NCBI RefSeq assembly: GCF_031583145.1
Contig: NZ_CP134050.1
Span: 4,515,501-4,579,500, forward strand
Source of the DNA: Brevibacillus brevis
GTDB taxonomy: Bacteria > Bacillota > Bacilli > Brevibacillales > Brevibacillaceae
Direction of reading: 5' to 3'
Length of the DNA stretch: 64,000 bases
Shown: positions 1 through 7,855 of the stretch, in pieces
Numbering within the stretch: the stretch's first letter is position 1
Layout of the letters: each line of letters starts with the position of its first letter
Translations under genes and position numbers: made by a program
Notes under the pieces: model-generated
What the model was told of the DNA's origin: nothing
The model's input: only the letters and a program-made list of their open reading frames with translations
Database searches by the model: none

Positions 1-489
1 CAGCATGATCTTGCCGTTTTTCTCCACGGGGATCCGGCGCGGCTGCTGGTCCTCCAGGAAGTTTTGCAGGAGCGCTTGCAGCTGTTCCTCGAGAAGGGGA
101 GCCGCCTGCGGTGGATCGGCGGCCCGGAGCAGTTTTCGCACGCGGTTCACCGTTTTTTCCAGACGGGTCTCGCTGAACGGCTTGACGATGTAATCGATGG
201 CATCGGTCTCATAGGCGCGAACGGCGTGAATTTCGTACGCGCTGGCAAAAATGATGACCGGCGGCTTCACCATCGATTCCAAGAGCTCCTGGCCGACGTC
301 CACGCCGTCCCGGTCCTGCAGGTGGATGTCCAGAAAAACGGCATCCGGCATGAGCTGCAGCACCGAGTCAATCGCTTCCTCCCCGCTTCCTGCCTCTCCG
401 ATCACCGACACGTCGGGAAATTGCTCCAGCAAATACCGCAGCTCCAGACGGGCAGGCGCTTCATCATCCACGATGAACACTTTTAGCAT
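1..489 (-). CDS. LytTR-family response regulator, C-terminus outside window
   Basis: This is the response regulator partner of the adjacent LytS-type kinase. Reading the minus strand gives MLKVFIVDDEAPARLELRYL, a receiver-domain start with the acidic DD pair. The phospho-acceptor aspartate lies in VFLDIHL and the lysine in IVKPF. A linker rich in glutamine and leucine follows, and the window edge cuts the protein just as the LytTR DNA-binding domain should begin (IPVEKNGKIML). An upstream ATG lies two codons earlier at 495, but the AGGAG at -9 favours 489. The start lies inside the kinase gene (26-nt overlap), so the pair is translationally coupled. In relatives such pairs control lrgAB-like or pyruvate/peptide transport genes; the target here lies outside the window. 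Confidence 0.9.
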   Translation of the reverse strand, partial: MLKVFIVDDEAPARLELRYLLEQFPDVSVIGEAGSGEEAIDSVLQLMPDAVFLDIHLQDRDGVDVGQELLESMVKPPVIIFASAYEIHAVRAYETDAIDYIVKPFSETRLEKTVNRVRKLLRAADPPQAAPLLEEQLQALLQNFLEDQQPRRIPVEKNGKIML

Positions 490-2191
490 CGGCATTCACT
501 CCTACTGGCAATGTGATGACACAGGTCGTTCCTTCGCCCGGTACGCTTTCGATGACAATTCCGTACGGTTGGCCGTATACCGATTGCAGACGGCTCTTCA
601 CATTGGACAAGCCGATCCCGGACAGCCGCCTCTTGCCTTCAGTCCGATCCTGTGCGGGGACAAAAGGATCCTTGTCCATCCCCACGCCGTCGTCCGCGAC
701 CGTCAGCTCCAGCGTTCGTCCATCCGTGCGCCTGGCCCTGATCGCGACCGTTCCCCCCTCGCGTTTCGGCAAAAGCCCGTGCTTGACGGCATTCTCGACC
801 AATGGCTGCAGGATCAAGCCCGGTACGACAAACCGCTCCACCCCGGCTTCGATGTCGTACTTCACCTGCAGCTTTTCTCCGAAGCGCGCGCGCTCGATCG
901 CCAGGTACGCCTCGATGTGCTCGAGCTCCTCCGCCAGGCTCACGTAGCCGCCGGAGTCGTGCAGGTTGCGGCGGAAGTACTCCCCCAGGTGGATGAGCAG
1001 CTCGCGCGCTTGCTCGGGACGGAAGCGAATGAACGAGACGATCGTATTTAGGGCGTTGAACAAAAAGTGCGGGTTGATCTGCGCATGCAATGCCTTGATC
1101 TCCGCGTCCGCCAGCAGCCGTGACTGCTTCTCCAGCTCCGCCAGCTCGAGCTGTGTCGAGATGAGGTTGCCGAGTCCTCGGACGAGCTCCAGATCGACGG
1201 CGGACAGCTTGCGGGAGCGATCCTGGTACAGCTTCAGGACCCCGGCGACCTCGCGCCTGCGCATCAGCGGCACGAGGATGGCATAGCGCAAGGGGCAGTT
1301 GGACTCCTTGCAGCCGATTTCGTCCCGGCTCTTGGCGATCATCAGCTCACGGGTGTCCAGCACCGCTTGCGTCGCTTTGGTCGTGATCCCCTCGCCCACC
1401 ACATGATGGGACGAGCCCGCTCCGACATGGGCCAGGACGGTCTTCGTATCCGTGATCGCCACGGCTGCCACGCGCGTCGTGCGCAAGATTTCTTCCGCGA
1501 CCTTCCGCGCCGAATCAAAGGTCAGGCCTTCCCGCAAATACGAGAGAGTCTTGTCCGCGACCTGCATCGTCCTCTGTGCCTGCAGTGCGCCGATCCGGTC
1601 CTCCTCTTTTTTGACTAAATCGATAATGATGACCAGGATGGCGATCCCGAGCGAATTCACGACGGACATCGGGATGCTGATGAACTGCACGAGCGCCAGC
1701 GCATCGGCGTAAGGGCGGGCGACCAGCAAAATGATTCCCATCTGCATCCACTCTGCGAAAAATCCGACGCACAGAGCGGTCCTCCAGCCGATTTCCTGCT
1801 GGCGGTTGCGCTGAAACTGGTAGATCAAGCCCGCGATCAAGCCTTCGCTGATCGTGGAAATAGCGCACGCCAGATCCGTAAAGCCCCCGAGAGAATAGCG
1901 GTGGATGCCCGCAACAAGGCCGGTCAAAAGGCCGACCCACGGCCCTGCCAGGAGACCCGCCACCACTGTGCCGATGACCCGCGAGTTGGCGATGGCATCC
2001 TGGTACCAGATGCCGTTGTAGGTACCCAAAATGGAAATCGCGGAGAAGATCAGCACCATGACGGCCTTTTCCCTCCACGTAGCCTGCTGGTTCAAAATGC
2101 TGCGAAAAGCGCGGACGCGCGTAAACAACAAGGCAGCGACGATAAGGACAGCCGTCCGCTCCGCCAGCGGCATCATCAAGCCTAGATCCAC
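464..2191 (-). CDS. lytS: LytS-type sensor histidine kinase (5TM, GAF, His kinase)
   Basis: Membrane sensor kinase that should phosphorylate the overlapping LytTR regulator. Residues about 1-200 form the hydrophobic 5TM-5TMR_LYT module (NSRVIGTVVAGLLAGPWVG is typical). A GAF-like region follows at about 215-350 and contains a Cys pair (CKESNCP). The kinase core has HAQINPHFLFNAL, with the phosphorylated His, then the N-box LVENAVKHG and the glycine boxes VADDGVGM and GIGLSNV. I chose the GTG at 2191 (VDLGLMM) instead of the longer reading to 2287. It has a GGGGGGAAG ribosome site, and a good sigma-A promoter lies inside the longer reading frame, so a 2287 start would precede its own promoter. 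The product is 575 residues, close to LytS length. Confidence 0.9.
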   Translation of the reverse strand: MDLGLMMPLAERTAVLIVAALLFTRVRAFRSILNQQATWREKAVMVLIFSAISILGTYNGIWYQDAIANSRVIGTVVAGLLAGPWVGLLTGLVAGIHRYSLGGFTDLACAISTISEGLIAGLIYQFQRNRQQEIGWRTALCVGFFAEWMQMGIILLVARPYADALALVQFISIPMSVVNSLGIAILVIIIDLVKKEEDRIGALQAQRTMQVADKTLSYLREGLTFDSARKVAEEILRTTRVAAVAITDTKTVLAHVGAGSSHHVVGEGITTKATQAVLDTRELMIAKSRDEIGCKESNCPLRYAILVPLMRRREVAGVLKLYQDRSRKLSAVDLELVRGLGNLISTQLELAELEKQSRLLADAEIKALHAQINPHFLFNALNTIVSFIRFRPEQARELLIHLGEYFRRNLHDSGGYVSLAEELEHIEAYLAIERARFGEKLQVKYDIEAGVERFVVPGLILQPLVENAVKHGLLPKREGGTVAIRARRTDGRTLELTVADDGVGMDKDPFVPAQDRTEGKRRLSGIGLSNVKSRLQSVYGQPYGIVIESVPGEGTTCVITLPVGVNADAKSVHRG

Positions 2192-2230
2192 GGGTCTTCC
2201 CCCCTGCTGTAAAAGCGTTTTCTTTTCCTT

Positions 2231-2260
2231 ATTATGGGCGGTAGCGAAAGTTCCGGTCAA
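2231..2260 (-). promoter_or_regulatory. Sigma-A promoter of the lytS-lytR pair
   Basis: On the minus strand TTGACC (2260-2255) and CATAAT (2236-2231) are separated by 18 bases. Transcription should start near 2224, leaving a leader of about 30 bases before the GTG at 2191. The promoter lies inside the longer alternative reading frame and so helps to fix the start. Confidence 0.6.
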
Positions 2261-2296
2261 CACTTGCCTGAAAATTGAAACACCCATCCCAAAGAA

Positions 2297-2325
2297 AAAA
2301 GCGAATGGCCTGCACCATCGCTTTT
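2297..2325 (-). terminator. Intrinsic terminator of the amino-acid ABC transporter genes
   Basis: A hairpin AAAAGCGATGG / CCATTCGCTTTT (one bulged base) lies just after the ATPase stop codon. On the minus strand it is followed by TTTTTTCTTT. Confidence 0.75.
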
Positions 2326-2329
2326 CCGC

Positions 2330-3064
2330 TTACAAGACTCGATTTAAAAACTCTCGGGTACGCTCTTCCTTCGGCTGGTTGAAGATCTCCTGCGGCGGCG
2401 CCAGCTCGATGATCCTCCCCTGATTCATGAACGCGACGAAGTCCGCTACATCCCGGGCGAAGCCCATCTCATGCGTCACGATGATCATGGTCATCCCTTC
2501 CTTGGCGAGCTGCTTCATCGTCTCCAGCACCTCTCCCACCAGCTCGGGATCGAGAGCGGAAGTAGGCTCGTCAAACAGCATGACGTCCGGTTTCATCGCC
2601 AGCGACCGCGCAATCGCGACCCGCTGCTTCTGGCCCCCGGAGAGGCTGGCGGGGTAGACTCCCGCTTTGTCTTCCAGCCCTACCTTTCGCAACAGCTGGA
2701 TGGCCTCGCTTTGCAGCTCCTCTTTATTCGGCTTCCGTACCACCAGCGGGGCCTCCATGATGTTCTCCAGAACGGTTTTGTGGGGAAACAGGTTGAAGTG
2801 CTGAAACACCATGCCTACCTTCTGGCGCACACGGGTCAGGTCGTCCTTCTTCGGATCGATCGCCCTCCCTTCGAGGAAGATCTCTCCCCCGTCCTTGATT
2901 TCCAAAAAATTGATGCACCGGATGAGCGTGCTTTTCCCCGATCCGCTGGCGCCGATCAGCACGGCCACTTCGCCCTTGTTCACTGTCAGGCTTACGTCCT
3001 TCAGCACCTCCTGGTTCCCGAAGCTTTTCCTCAGATTTTGCACGCGAATCATTTCCTGCTTCAT
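2330..3064 (-). CDS. Polar amino-acid ABC transporter, ATP-binding subunit
   Basis: Cytoplasmic ATPase of a polar amino-acid importer (GlnQ/HisP/TcyN class), 244 residues, full length. Walker A is GASGSGKST, the ABC signature is LSGGQKQR, Walker B is [14 protein letters not shown], and the switch histidine is in IVTHEMGF. It is the last gene of the binding protein-permease-ATPase set, 20 bases after the permease, and is followed by a terminator. The start has an AGGGGAGGGG ribosome site. The sequence alone does not identify the substrate. The upstream CoA-transferase suggests import of an amino acid that is then catabolised, which is inference. Confidence 0.93.
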   Translation of the reverse strand: MKQEMIRVQNLRKSFGNQEVLKDVSLTVNKGEVAVLIGASGSGKSTLIRCINFLEIKDGGEIFLEGRAIDPKKDDLTRVRQKVGMVFQHFNLFPHKTVLENIMEAPLVVRKPNKEELQSEAIQLLRKVGLEDKAGVYPASLSGGQKQRVAIARSLAMKPDVMLFDEPTSALDPELVGEVLETMKQLAKEGMTMIIVTHEMGFARDVADFVAFMNQGRIIELAPPQEIFNQPKEERTREFLNRVL

Positions 3065-3084
3065 CGTACGCCCCTCCCCTCTTT

Positions 3085-3747
3085 CTAGTCCCCTTTGGCC
3101 ATGCGGCGCTCCATCCTCTCGACGACATACGTAAAGAGCATCACGATCACCAAATAATAGAGAGCCACGATCAAAAAGAACGTCATCTCATCGAACGTCT
3201 CCGCGGACAGGCGGCGTGCCATGGAGAACAGTTCATCCATGGCGATAAAAGCGGCAAGCGACGACTCCTTGAGCGACAAGATGAATTGGTTGCCAAGCGG
3301 CGGCACCGACCTCTTCAGCGCTTGAGGCAAAATGATGCGGCGCATCGTCTGTGCGGAAGACATCCCGAGAGAAAGACCCGCTTCCATTTGCCCCTTGTCG
3401 ATGGATTGGATCGCTCCGCGGAAAATCTCGGCGATGTACGCCCCGCTGTGCACGGCCAAGGCAAGCGCGGCCGACCAAAACTGGCCGAGGTCGATCACTT
3501 TGTAAAAACCGAAATAGAGCACAAAGATTTGTACGATCAAGGGAGTCCCCCGAATGACAGTGATGTACAAATTGGCCAGGAAGCTCCCGCCCGGAAGCTT
3601 GGAGACCTTCAACAGCGCCACGAGCAGACCGATCACCGTCCCGGCCACGACGGACGCGATGGTAAGCTGAAAGGTCAGGAGCAACGGCTTCATGAACAAC
3701 GGCAGGGTGCGAAACAACTCTTCTATGACGTGAGCAATGCTGGGCAC
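3085..3747 (-). CDS. Polar amino-acid ABC transporter, permease subunit
   Basis: Inner-membrane permease of the HisM/GlnP type, 220 residues. The N-terminal segment [20 protein letters not shown] starts the first helix. The family signature follows: [12 protein letters not shown], then the EAA-type loop [22 protein letters not shown], which docks to the ATPase. A single permease gene suggests that the transporter forms a homodimer. The start is a GTG at 3747 with GAGGGGGGC six bases upstream. Binding-protein and ATPase genes flank it on the same strand. Confidence 0.92.
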   Translation of the reverse strand: MPSIAHVIEELFRTLPLFMKPLLLTFQLTIASVVAGTVIGLLVALLKVSKLPGGSFLANLYITVIRGTPLIVQIFVLYFGFYKVIDLGQFWSAALALAVHSGAYIAEIFRGAIQSIDKGQMEAGLSLGMSSAQTMRRIILPQALKRSVPPLGNQFILSLKESSLAAFIAMDELFSMARRLSAETFDEMTFFLIVALYYLVIVMLFTYVVERMERRMAKGD

Positions 3748-3830
3748 TCTATGCCCCCCTCGCTTGTAGTGGTATCAGCCTGCCCAGCCCCGATCATGCT
3801 CGGCAGGCCGTGGTCGTGTGGTTTCCGGCG

Positions 3831-4646
3831 CTAGTCCTTTTTGCTGATATCGCGGTTGAAGTATTTTTGGCTGAGCGTAAGGTACGTCCCGTCTTCATGG
3901 ATTTGCTTGAGCGCTTCATTGATCTTGGCCAAAAGCTCCGTGTTTCCTTTGCGGACCGCAATGCCGTGCTGCACCTCAGTCAGCGCCGCGCCGCTTTTTT
4001 TGATTTTCAGGCCTTGCTGAATCGCGATTTCGCCGACGACGCTGTCCGTGATCACGACGTCGTGCTTTCCCTGCTCCAGCGCACGCAGGGCCGTCACATC
4101 GCTGTCGTAGGTCTTGATGTTGTCCGTGTATTCGCGTGCCATCTTTTCGTGGGTCGTACCCAGGGCTACCGCCACTTCCTTGCCTTTCAGCTGCTCCAGT
4201 GTTTCAATCGAGCCGTCCGGGCGGGTAAAGAGCTGCCCGCCCGACAGGTAGTAGGGGTCGGCGAAATCCACCTGCTGTCTGCGCTCTTCCGTGATGGCAT
4301 GACTGGCAATGGCAGCGTCGTATCGGCCTTCTTTTACGCCTGCGATAATGCCGGAGAAGGGAGACGTCACCGGTTTCGGCTGAAGATTCAGACGTTTCGC
4401 GATCTCATTGCCGATCTCGATGTCAAAGCCCGTCAGTTGCCCGTCCTTGAAATAGCTGAACGGCTGGTATTCACCGGACGCGGCAAAAGTGAACACGCCT
4501 GCTTCCTTGGTCATTGCGGCAGCGTTCCCCGCAGGAGCGTCCCCCTGTCCGGCGCTTCCTCCCGCAGGCGCCGACTGGGCACATCCCGTCGCAAAAAGCG
4601 CTACCGACAATAGCAACATCCAAATAGACCCTACTGTTTTTTTCAT
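3831..4646 (-). CDS. Polar amino-acid ABC transporter, substrate-binding lipoprotein
   Basis: Extracellular solute-binding protein of family 3, 271 residues. It has a lipoprotein signal peptide (MKKTVGSIWMLLLSVALFATGC, lipobox Cys near residue 22) and then a small Gly/Ala/Pro linker. The binding fold shows PFSYFKDGQLTGFDIEIGNE, DAAIASHAITEERR and ALGTTHEKMA. The start has AAGGGGGAA upstream. Only 97 bases separate it from the CoA-transferase stop, with no clear promoter or terminator. It may therefore be read from the sigma-54 promoter at 6129, making one five-gene unit, but an undetected internal promoter cannot be excluded. Confidence 0.93.
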   Translation of the reverse strand: MKKTVGSIWMLLLSVALFATGCAQSAPAGGSAGQGDAPAGNAAAMTKEAGVFTFAASGEYQPFSYFKDGQLTGFDIEIGNEIAKRLNLQPKPVTSPFSGIIAGVKEGRYDAAIASHAITEERRQQVDFADPYYLSGGQLFTRPDGSIETLEQLKGKEVAVALGTTHEKMAREYTDNIKTYDSDVTALRALEQGKHDVVITDSVVGEIAIQQGLKIKKSGAALTEVQHGIAVRKGNTELLAKINEALKQIHEDGTYLTLSQKYFNRDISKKD

Positions 4647-4743
4647 CTCGATTCCCCCTTGTTTTCCCGATAGAGCAAGCCTTGCAACCGCTTGTCATTC
4701 ACAATGGTTTTGTTCCTATCCACCTCCTTCCACGCCCGGACAG

Positions 4744-5406
4744 CTAGTCCGGCAATTGAAGATGCTCGGATATTTGCAGAGTGGCCCCCGTCTTTGCGAT
4801 GACGTCCTCCAGCGTATACGGGTACATGACTTCGGTTAGCACGAGGCCTCCCGCTGTCGTCCGGATCACCGCCCTCTCGGTAATGATCATATCGGCGCAT
4901 CTCCTGGCTGTGAGAGGCAGCGTGCATTCGGTCACAATTTTGGGTTCCCCCGCTTCGTTCAGATGGCTCATCAAGACGATCACTTTCCTGGCACAATACG
5001 CGAGCTCCAGACCTCCTCCGATTCCGTAGATGCGCTTCCCCGGCACGATCCAGTTGGCGAGATCCCCTCGGCGGCTCACCTGCAGGCTGCCGAGGAACGC
5101 GACATCCAGCTTTCCCCTGCGGATGATGCCATACGCGACGGACGTATCGAAAAGCGAAGCCCCCGGTACGAGCGAGACAGGGGCGCCGCCAGCGTTCGTG
5201 AGGTGGGCGTCCTCCTCCCCTTTGACGGGGGTAGGCCCCAGACCGAGAATGCCGTTGACCGAGTGGAACATGACACCCCACTCGGACGGAATAAAATCAG
5301 CGACCAGTTCGGGGATCCCGATGCCGAGATTCACGGTCATGCCTGGCTCGACTTCCTTCGCGGCGCGGCGCGCGATCATATACCGCTCGTCCATGCCAAG
5401 TCCCAT
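4744..5406 (-). CDS. 3-oxoacid CoA-transferase family, subunit B, catalytic Glu replaced by Val
   Basis: Beta-type subunit of a family I CoA-transferase (ScoB/AtoA class), 220 residues. The family landmarks are present: MTVNLGIGIPELV near the start, GILGLGPTPVKGEED, NAGGAPVSLVPGASLFD and LGSLQVSRRGDLANW. In this family the glutamate of the (S)ENG motif attacks the CoA thioester. Here the motif reads HSVNG, with GTC (Val, residue 50) at 5255-5257, so the nucleophile is missing while its surroundings are intact. The start ATG overlaps the subunit A stop (TGATG). The gene may encode an inactive or altered enzyme, or a sequence error may be responsible. Confidence 0.85.
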   Translation of the reverse strand: MGLGMDERYMIARRAAKEVEPGMTVNLGIGIPELVADFIPSEWGVMFHSVNGILGLGPTPVKGEEDAHLTNAGGAPVSLVPGASLFDTSVAYGIIRRGKLDVAFLGSLQVSRRGDLANWIVPGKRIYGIGGGLELAYCARKVIVLMSHLNEAGEPKIVTECTLPLTARRCADMIITERAVIRTTAGGLVLTEVMYPYTLEDVIAKTGATLQISEHLQLPD

Positions 5407-6071
5407 CACCCCTCACCTCCAGCGCTCTTTACGACGTAATCCACGAAAACGCCCGGTGTCGCAATGTGCTCCGGGTCCAGTTCGCCCACAGGAACGATTT
5501 CCTCCGCTTCGACGATCGTCATGTCGGCGGCCATGGCGACCAGCGGATTCAGGTTTCGGGCCGACTTTTCGTACTGCAGATTGCCGTAGGTGTCCGCCCG
5601 TCTGGCATAGACGATGCCGATTTGCGCTGTAATCGCAGGCTCCACGAGATAGCGCCTTTCCCCTGCCTGGATGACCATGCTATCTCCTTCCGTTTCCCTT
5701 GGCCGGTATTCTTCTACAAGAATGCCGGCCAAGCCGACCCCGCCCGATCGAATTTTTTCTGCCAGGATGCCTTGTGGGTAGAAGGTCACATCGAGCTGAC
5801 CGGCCATCATCCGTCTACCTGCTTCGGGATTCGAGCCCATATGGGTGGTCACCAGCTTTTTGACGCTTCCCGAGTTGATGAGCCGGCCGATGCCCCAGTC
5901 GGGAAAACCGGCGTCGTTTCCGATGAGCGTCAGATCCTGGACTCCTTTTTGCAAGAGAAAGTCGATCAAGAGAAGGGGCGATCCGACTCCTCCGAAGCCG
6001 CCGTACAAGATTTCGCTTCCGTCCCGTACATGCTGCATCGCCGTTTCTAACGAGACCCATTTTGATAGCAT
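5406..6071 (-). CDS. 3-oxoacid CoA-transferase family, subunit A
   Basis: Alpha-type subunit of a family I CoA-transferase (ScoA/AtoD class), 221 residues. It shows the glycine-rich YGGFGGVGSP loop, LIGNDAG, GSNPEAGRRM and the late VEPAITAQIGIV and NLNPLVAMAAD segments. It pairs with subunit B, whose start codon overlaps this stop. I chose ATG at 6071, since AGGA lies nine bases upstream; a TTG at 6080 is the alternative. The promoter is the sigma-54 element at 6129-6144. The acyl substrate cannot be read from sequence; acetoacetate, butyrate or an amino-acid-derived acid are all possible. Confidence 0.88.
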   Translation of the reverse strand: MLSKWVSLETAMQHVRDGSEILYGGFGGVGSPLLLIDFLLQKGVQDLTLIGNDAGFPDWGIGRLINSGSVKKLVTTHMGSNPEAGRRMMAGQLDVTFYPQGILAEKIRSGGVGLAGILVEEYRPRETEGDSMVIQAGERRYLVEPAITAQIGIVYARRADTYGNLQYEKSARNLNPLVAMAADMTIVEAEEIVPVGELDPEHIATPGVFVDYVVKSAGGEG

Positions 6072-6128
6072 CGTTGCCAATCCTGTTCTCTCACTTTGTC
6101 TGTTTTTTTCGTTCTGTCGATTACCAAA

Positions 6129-6144
6129 AGCAAAATCCGTGCCA
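6129..6144 (-). promoter_or_regulatory. Sigma-54 (-24/-12) promoter of the CoA-transferase operon
   Basis: The minus strand reads TGGCACGGATTTTGCT, a full match to the sigma-54 consensus TGGCACG-N4-TTGCW. Transcription would start near 6118, about 47 bases before the subunit A ATG. The divergent neighbour encodes a sigma-54 activator, which supports a real promoter. Confidence 0.88.
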
Positions 6145-6192
6145 CTGATGAAAGCGTCGATTTGCCAGTAGCCGCTCCTCCAAAGCAGCAGT

Positions 6193-6291
6193 GTGAATCG
6201 AATCCGATTCGACCGAATGCGGAGCTTGCCAAACAGGACCGGCTTTTCGGCCGATTCGATCCCGATTCACTTGTTGACGATAGCGATTCAC
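6193..6291. promoter_or_regulatory. Putative activator-binding sites (UAS) with GTGAATCG/CGATTCAC arms
   Basis: Three related sites lie 50-160 bases upstream of the sigma-54 promoter. The first is an inverted repeat GAATCG-AATC-CGATTC (6195-6210). The second is CGATTCGATCCCGATTCAC (6252-6270). The third is a CGATTCAC half-site at 6284-6291, placed between the -35 and -10 elements of the activator gene's own promoter. This fits upstream activating sites plus autoregulation. Binding by the adjacent activator is inferred. Confidence 0.6.
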
Positions 6292-6299
6292 TTTACAAT
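6271..6299 (+). promoter_or_regulatory. Sigma-A promoter of the sigma-54 activator gene
   Basis: TTGTTG (6271-6276) and TACAAT (6294-6299) are spaced by 17 bases. A CGATTCAC half-site sits in the spacer, so the activator may control its own expression. Confidence 0.5.
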
Positions 6300-6344
6300 G
6301 GGAGGAATATTTTTACATCCAATGAAAAATGGAGGGTAGAGGAA

Positions 6345-7775
6345 ATGGAAAAGGATGCCCAAATCATCGCCTATTTCAAGACAAGCCAGCTGATTGCCAT
6401 CTTCAATACGCTGGCCGACGGGATTTACATCTCAGATGCGCAAGGCACGACACTTTGGCTCAACGACGCGAGCGAAAACTTGTGCGGCTTTCCGAAAGCG
6501 GAGCTCATCGGCCGCAATGTCGCCGACTTGGAAGCCATGGGGGTGTACAAGCCTTCTGTTACTCGCCTGGTCATGGAGACGGGAAAACCGACTACCACCA
6601 TCCAGCTCGTCAACAAGAAAGGAAAATTTCTCGTGACGGGCCATATCATCCCGGATGAGGAAGGCAAACCGGAGCTGATCGTCGCTCACTCCCGCGACAT
6701 TACGGAAGCGGCCCGTGCAAGCTCGCAGCTGGAGGAAACCGTGTCGCTCCTGCAGCGATACAGCGAAGAGCTCCGGCTCATAAAGCGCGAAGCCCATCAA
6801 AGCCTCTCGCATGCGCTGATCGGCAGCAGCCGTTCCTTTCTCGCGCTTTTGGAGCTCGTCAAAAAAGTCGCGGTCGTCGATACCACGGTGCTCATTACGG
6901 GGGAGACCGGGGTAGGAAAGAGCTTTCTCGCCGAGCATATTCACCAGCTAAGCGACCGATGTGGGGGGCCCTTTGTCCACGTCAACTGCAGCGCCATCCC
7001 CGAAACGCTCATCGAATCCGAGCTGTTCGGCTACCACAAAGGGGCGTTCACAGGTGCCAGCCATTCCGGGAAGATGGGGCTCGTCAAAATGGCGGACAAG
7101 GGGACGCTTTTCCTCGACGAAATCAGCGACCTTCCTTACCACCTGCAATCCAAGCTGCTGCTGCTCTTGCAAAACAAAACATTCATGCCCATCGGAGGGA
7201 CGAAGACCTATACAGCCGACGTCCGGATCATTGCGGCCACCAACGCCAGCCTGCTCGAGCTCGTCAAAATCGGAAAATTCAGGCACGACCTGTATTACCG
7301 CCTCAACGTCCTGCCCATTCACGTACCGCCGATGCGGGAGCGAAAGGAAGACATTTTCCCGCTCGCGCACCATTACTTGCAGACCTTTAACGCCAAACAC
7401 CGCCAAAGGCGCCGCTTCAGTACGGAAGCCCTCGACGCCCTGCATCATTACGACTGGCCCGGGAACGTCCGGGAGCTGGAAAATATGGTCGAGCGCATCG
7501 TCATTACCGCCAAAGAGGATGAGATTCAGATCGCGGATTTGCCGGAGGAGCTCAGGGGCATTCACGACCTGGGGGAGAGCCCGTGGCCGCTGCCAGGAAA
7601 AGGTTCTTTGATAGAACGGATGGAAATCATTGAGCAAGAGATCATTCTCAAGGCTCTGCATACGCATAAAAGCACCCGCAAAGCCGCGTCCGCGCTCGGC
7701 ATCACGCAATCGCTGCTGATGCGCCGGATCAAAAAGTACGGAATTAAGCTCGACGGCCGCTCTGCGGAGTCGTGA
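6345..7775 (+). CDS. PAS-containing sigma-54-dependent transcriptional activator
   Basis: Enhancer-binding protein of 476 residues that should open sigma-54 promoters by ATP hydrolysis. Order: PAS sensor (about 12-125), a coiled linker, the AAA+ domain (about 155-385), and a Fis-type helix-turn-helix (KAASALGITQSLLMRRIKKY). Walker A is GETGVGKS (186-193), the sigma-54 contact loop is GAFTGA (233-238), Walker B is GTLFLDEI, and the arginine-finger region is FRHDLYYRLNVLP. The ATG at 6345 has GGAGGG and AGAGGAA upstream and begins the PAS domain. It is transcribed away from the CoA-transferase operon, whose sigma-54 promoter it very probably controls. The PAS domain may bind a small metabolite; the ligand is unknown. 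Confidence 0.93.
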   Translation: MEKDAQIIAYFKTSQLIAIFNTLADGIYISDAQGTTLWLNDASENLCGFPKAELIGRNVADLEAMGVYKPSVTRLVMETGKPTTTIQLVNKKGKFLVTGHIIPDEEGKPELIVAHSRDITEAARASSQLEETVSLLQRYSEELRLIKREAHQSLSHALIGSSRSFLALLELVKKVAVVDTTVLITGETGVGKSFLAEHIHQLSDRCGGPFVHVNCSAIPETLIESELFGYHKGAFTGASHSGKMGLVKMADKGTLFLDEISDLPYHLQSKLLLLLQNKTFMPIGGTKTYTADVRIIAATNASLLELVKIGKFRHDLYYRLNVLPIHVPPMRERKEDIFPLAHHYLQTFNAKHRQRRRFSTEALDALHHYDWPGNVRELENMVERIVITAKEDEIQIADLPEELRGIHDLGESPWPLPGKGSLIERMEIIEQEIILKALHTHKSTRKAASALGITQSLLMRRIKKYGIKLDGRSAES

Positions 7776-7800
7776 TCCCTGCCACTCCCCACACCAAAAC

Positions 7801-7834
7801 AAACCCATCAACCGCTTCCGCAGCCGATGGGTTT
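7801..7834. terminator. Shared bidirectional terminator
   Basis: AAACCCATC (7801-7809) pairs with GATGGGTTT (7826-7834) between the convergent activator and hppD genes. T-rich or A-rich flanks on both sides fit use in both directions. Confidence 0.7.
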
Positions 7835-7855
7835 GCCTCTCGTTACCCTATTGAT

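Noticed and set aside
2192..2287. A longer N-terminus for the LytS kinase, starting at 2287.
   Set aside because: A TTGACC-18-CATAAT promoter lies within it, and a GTG with a strong ribosome site follows at 2191.
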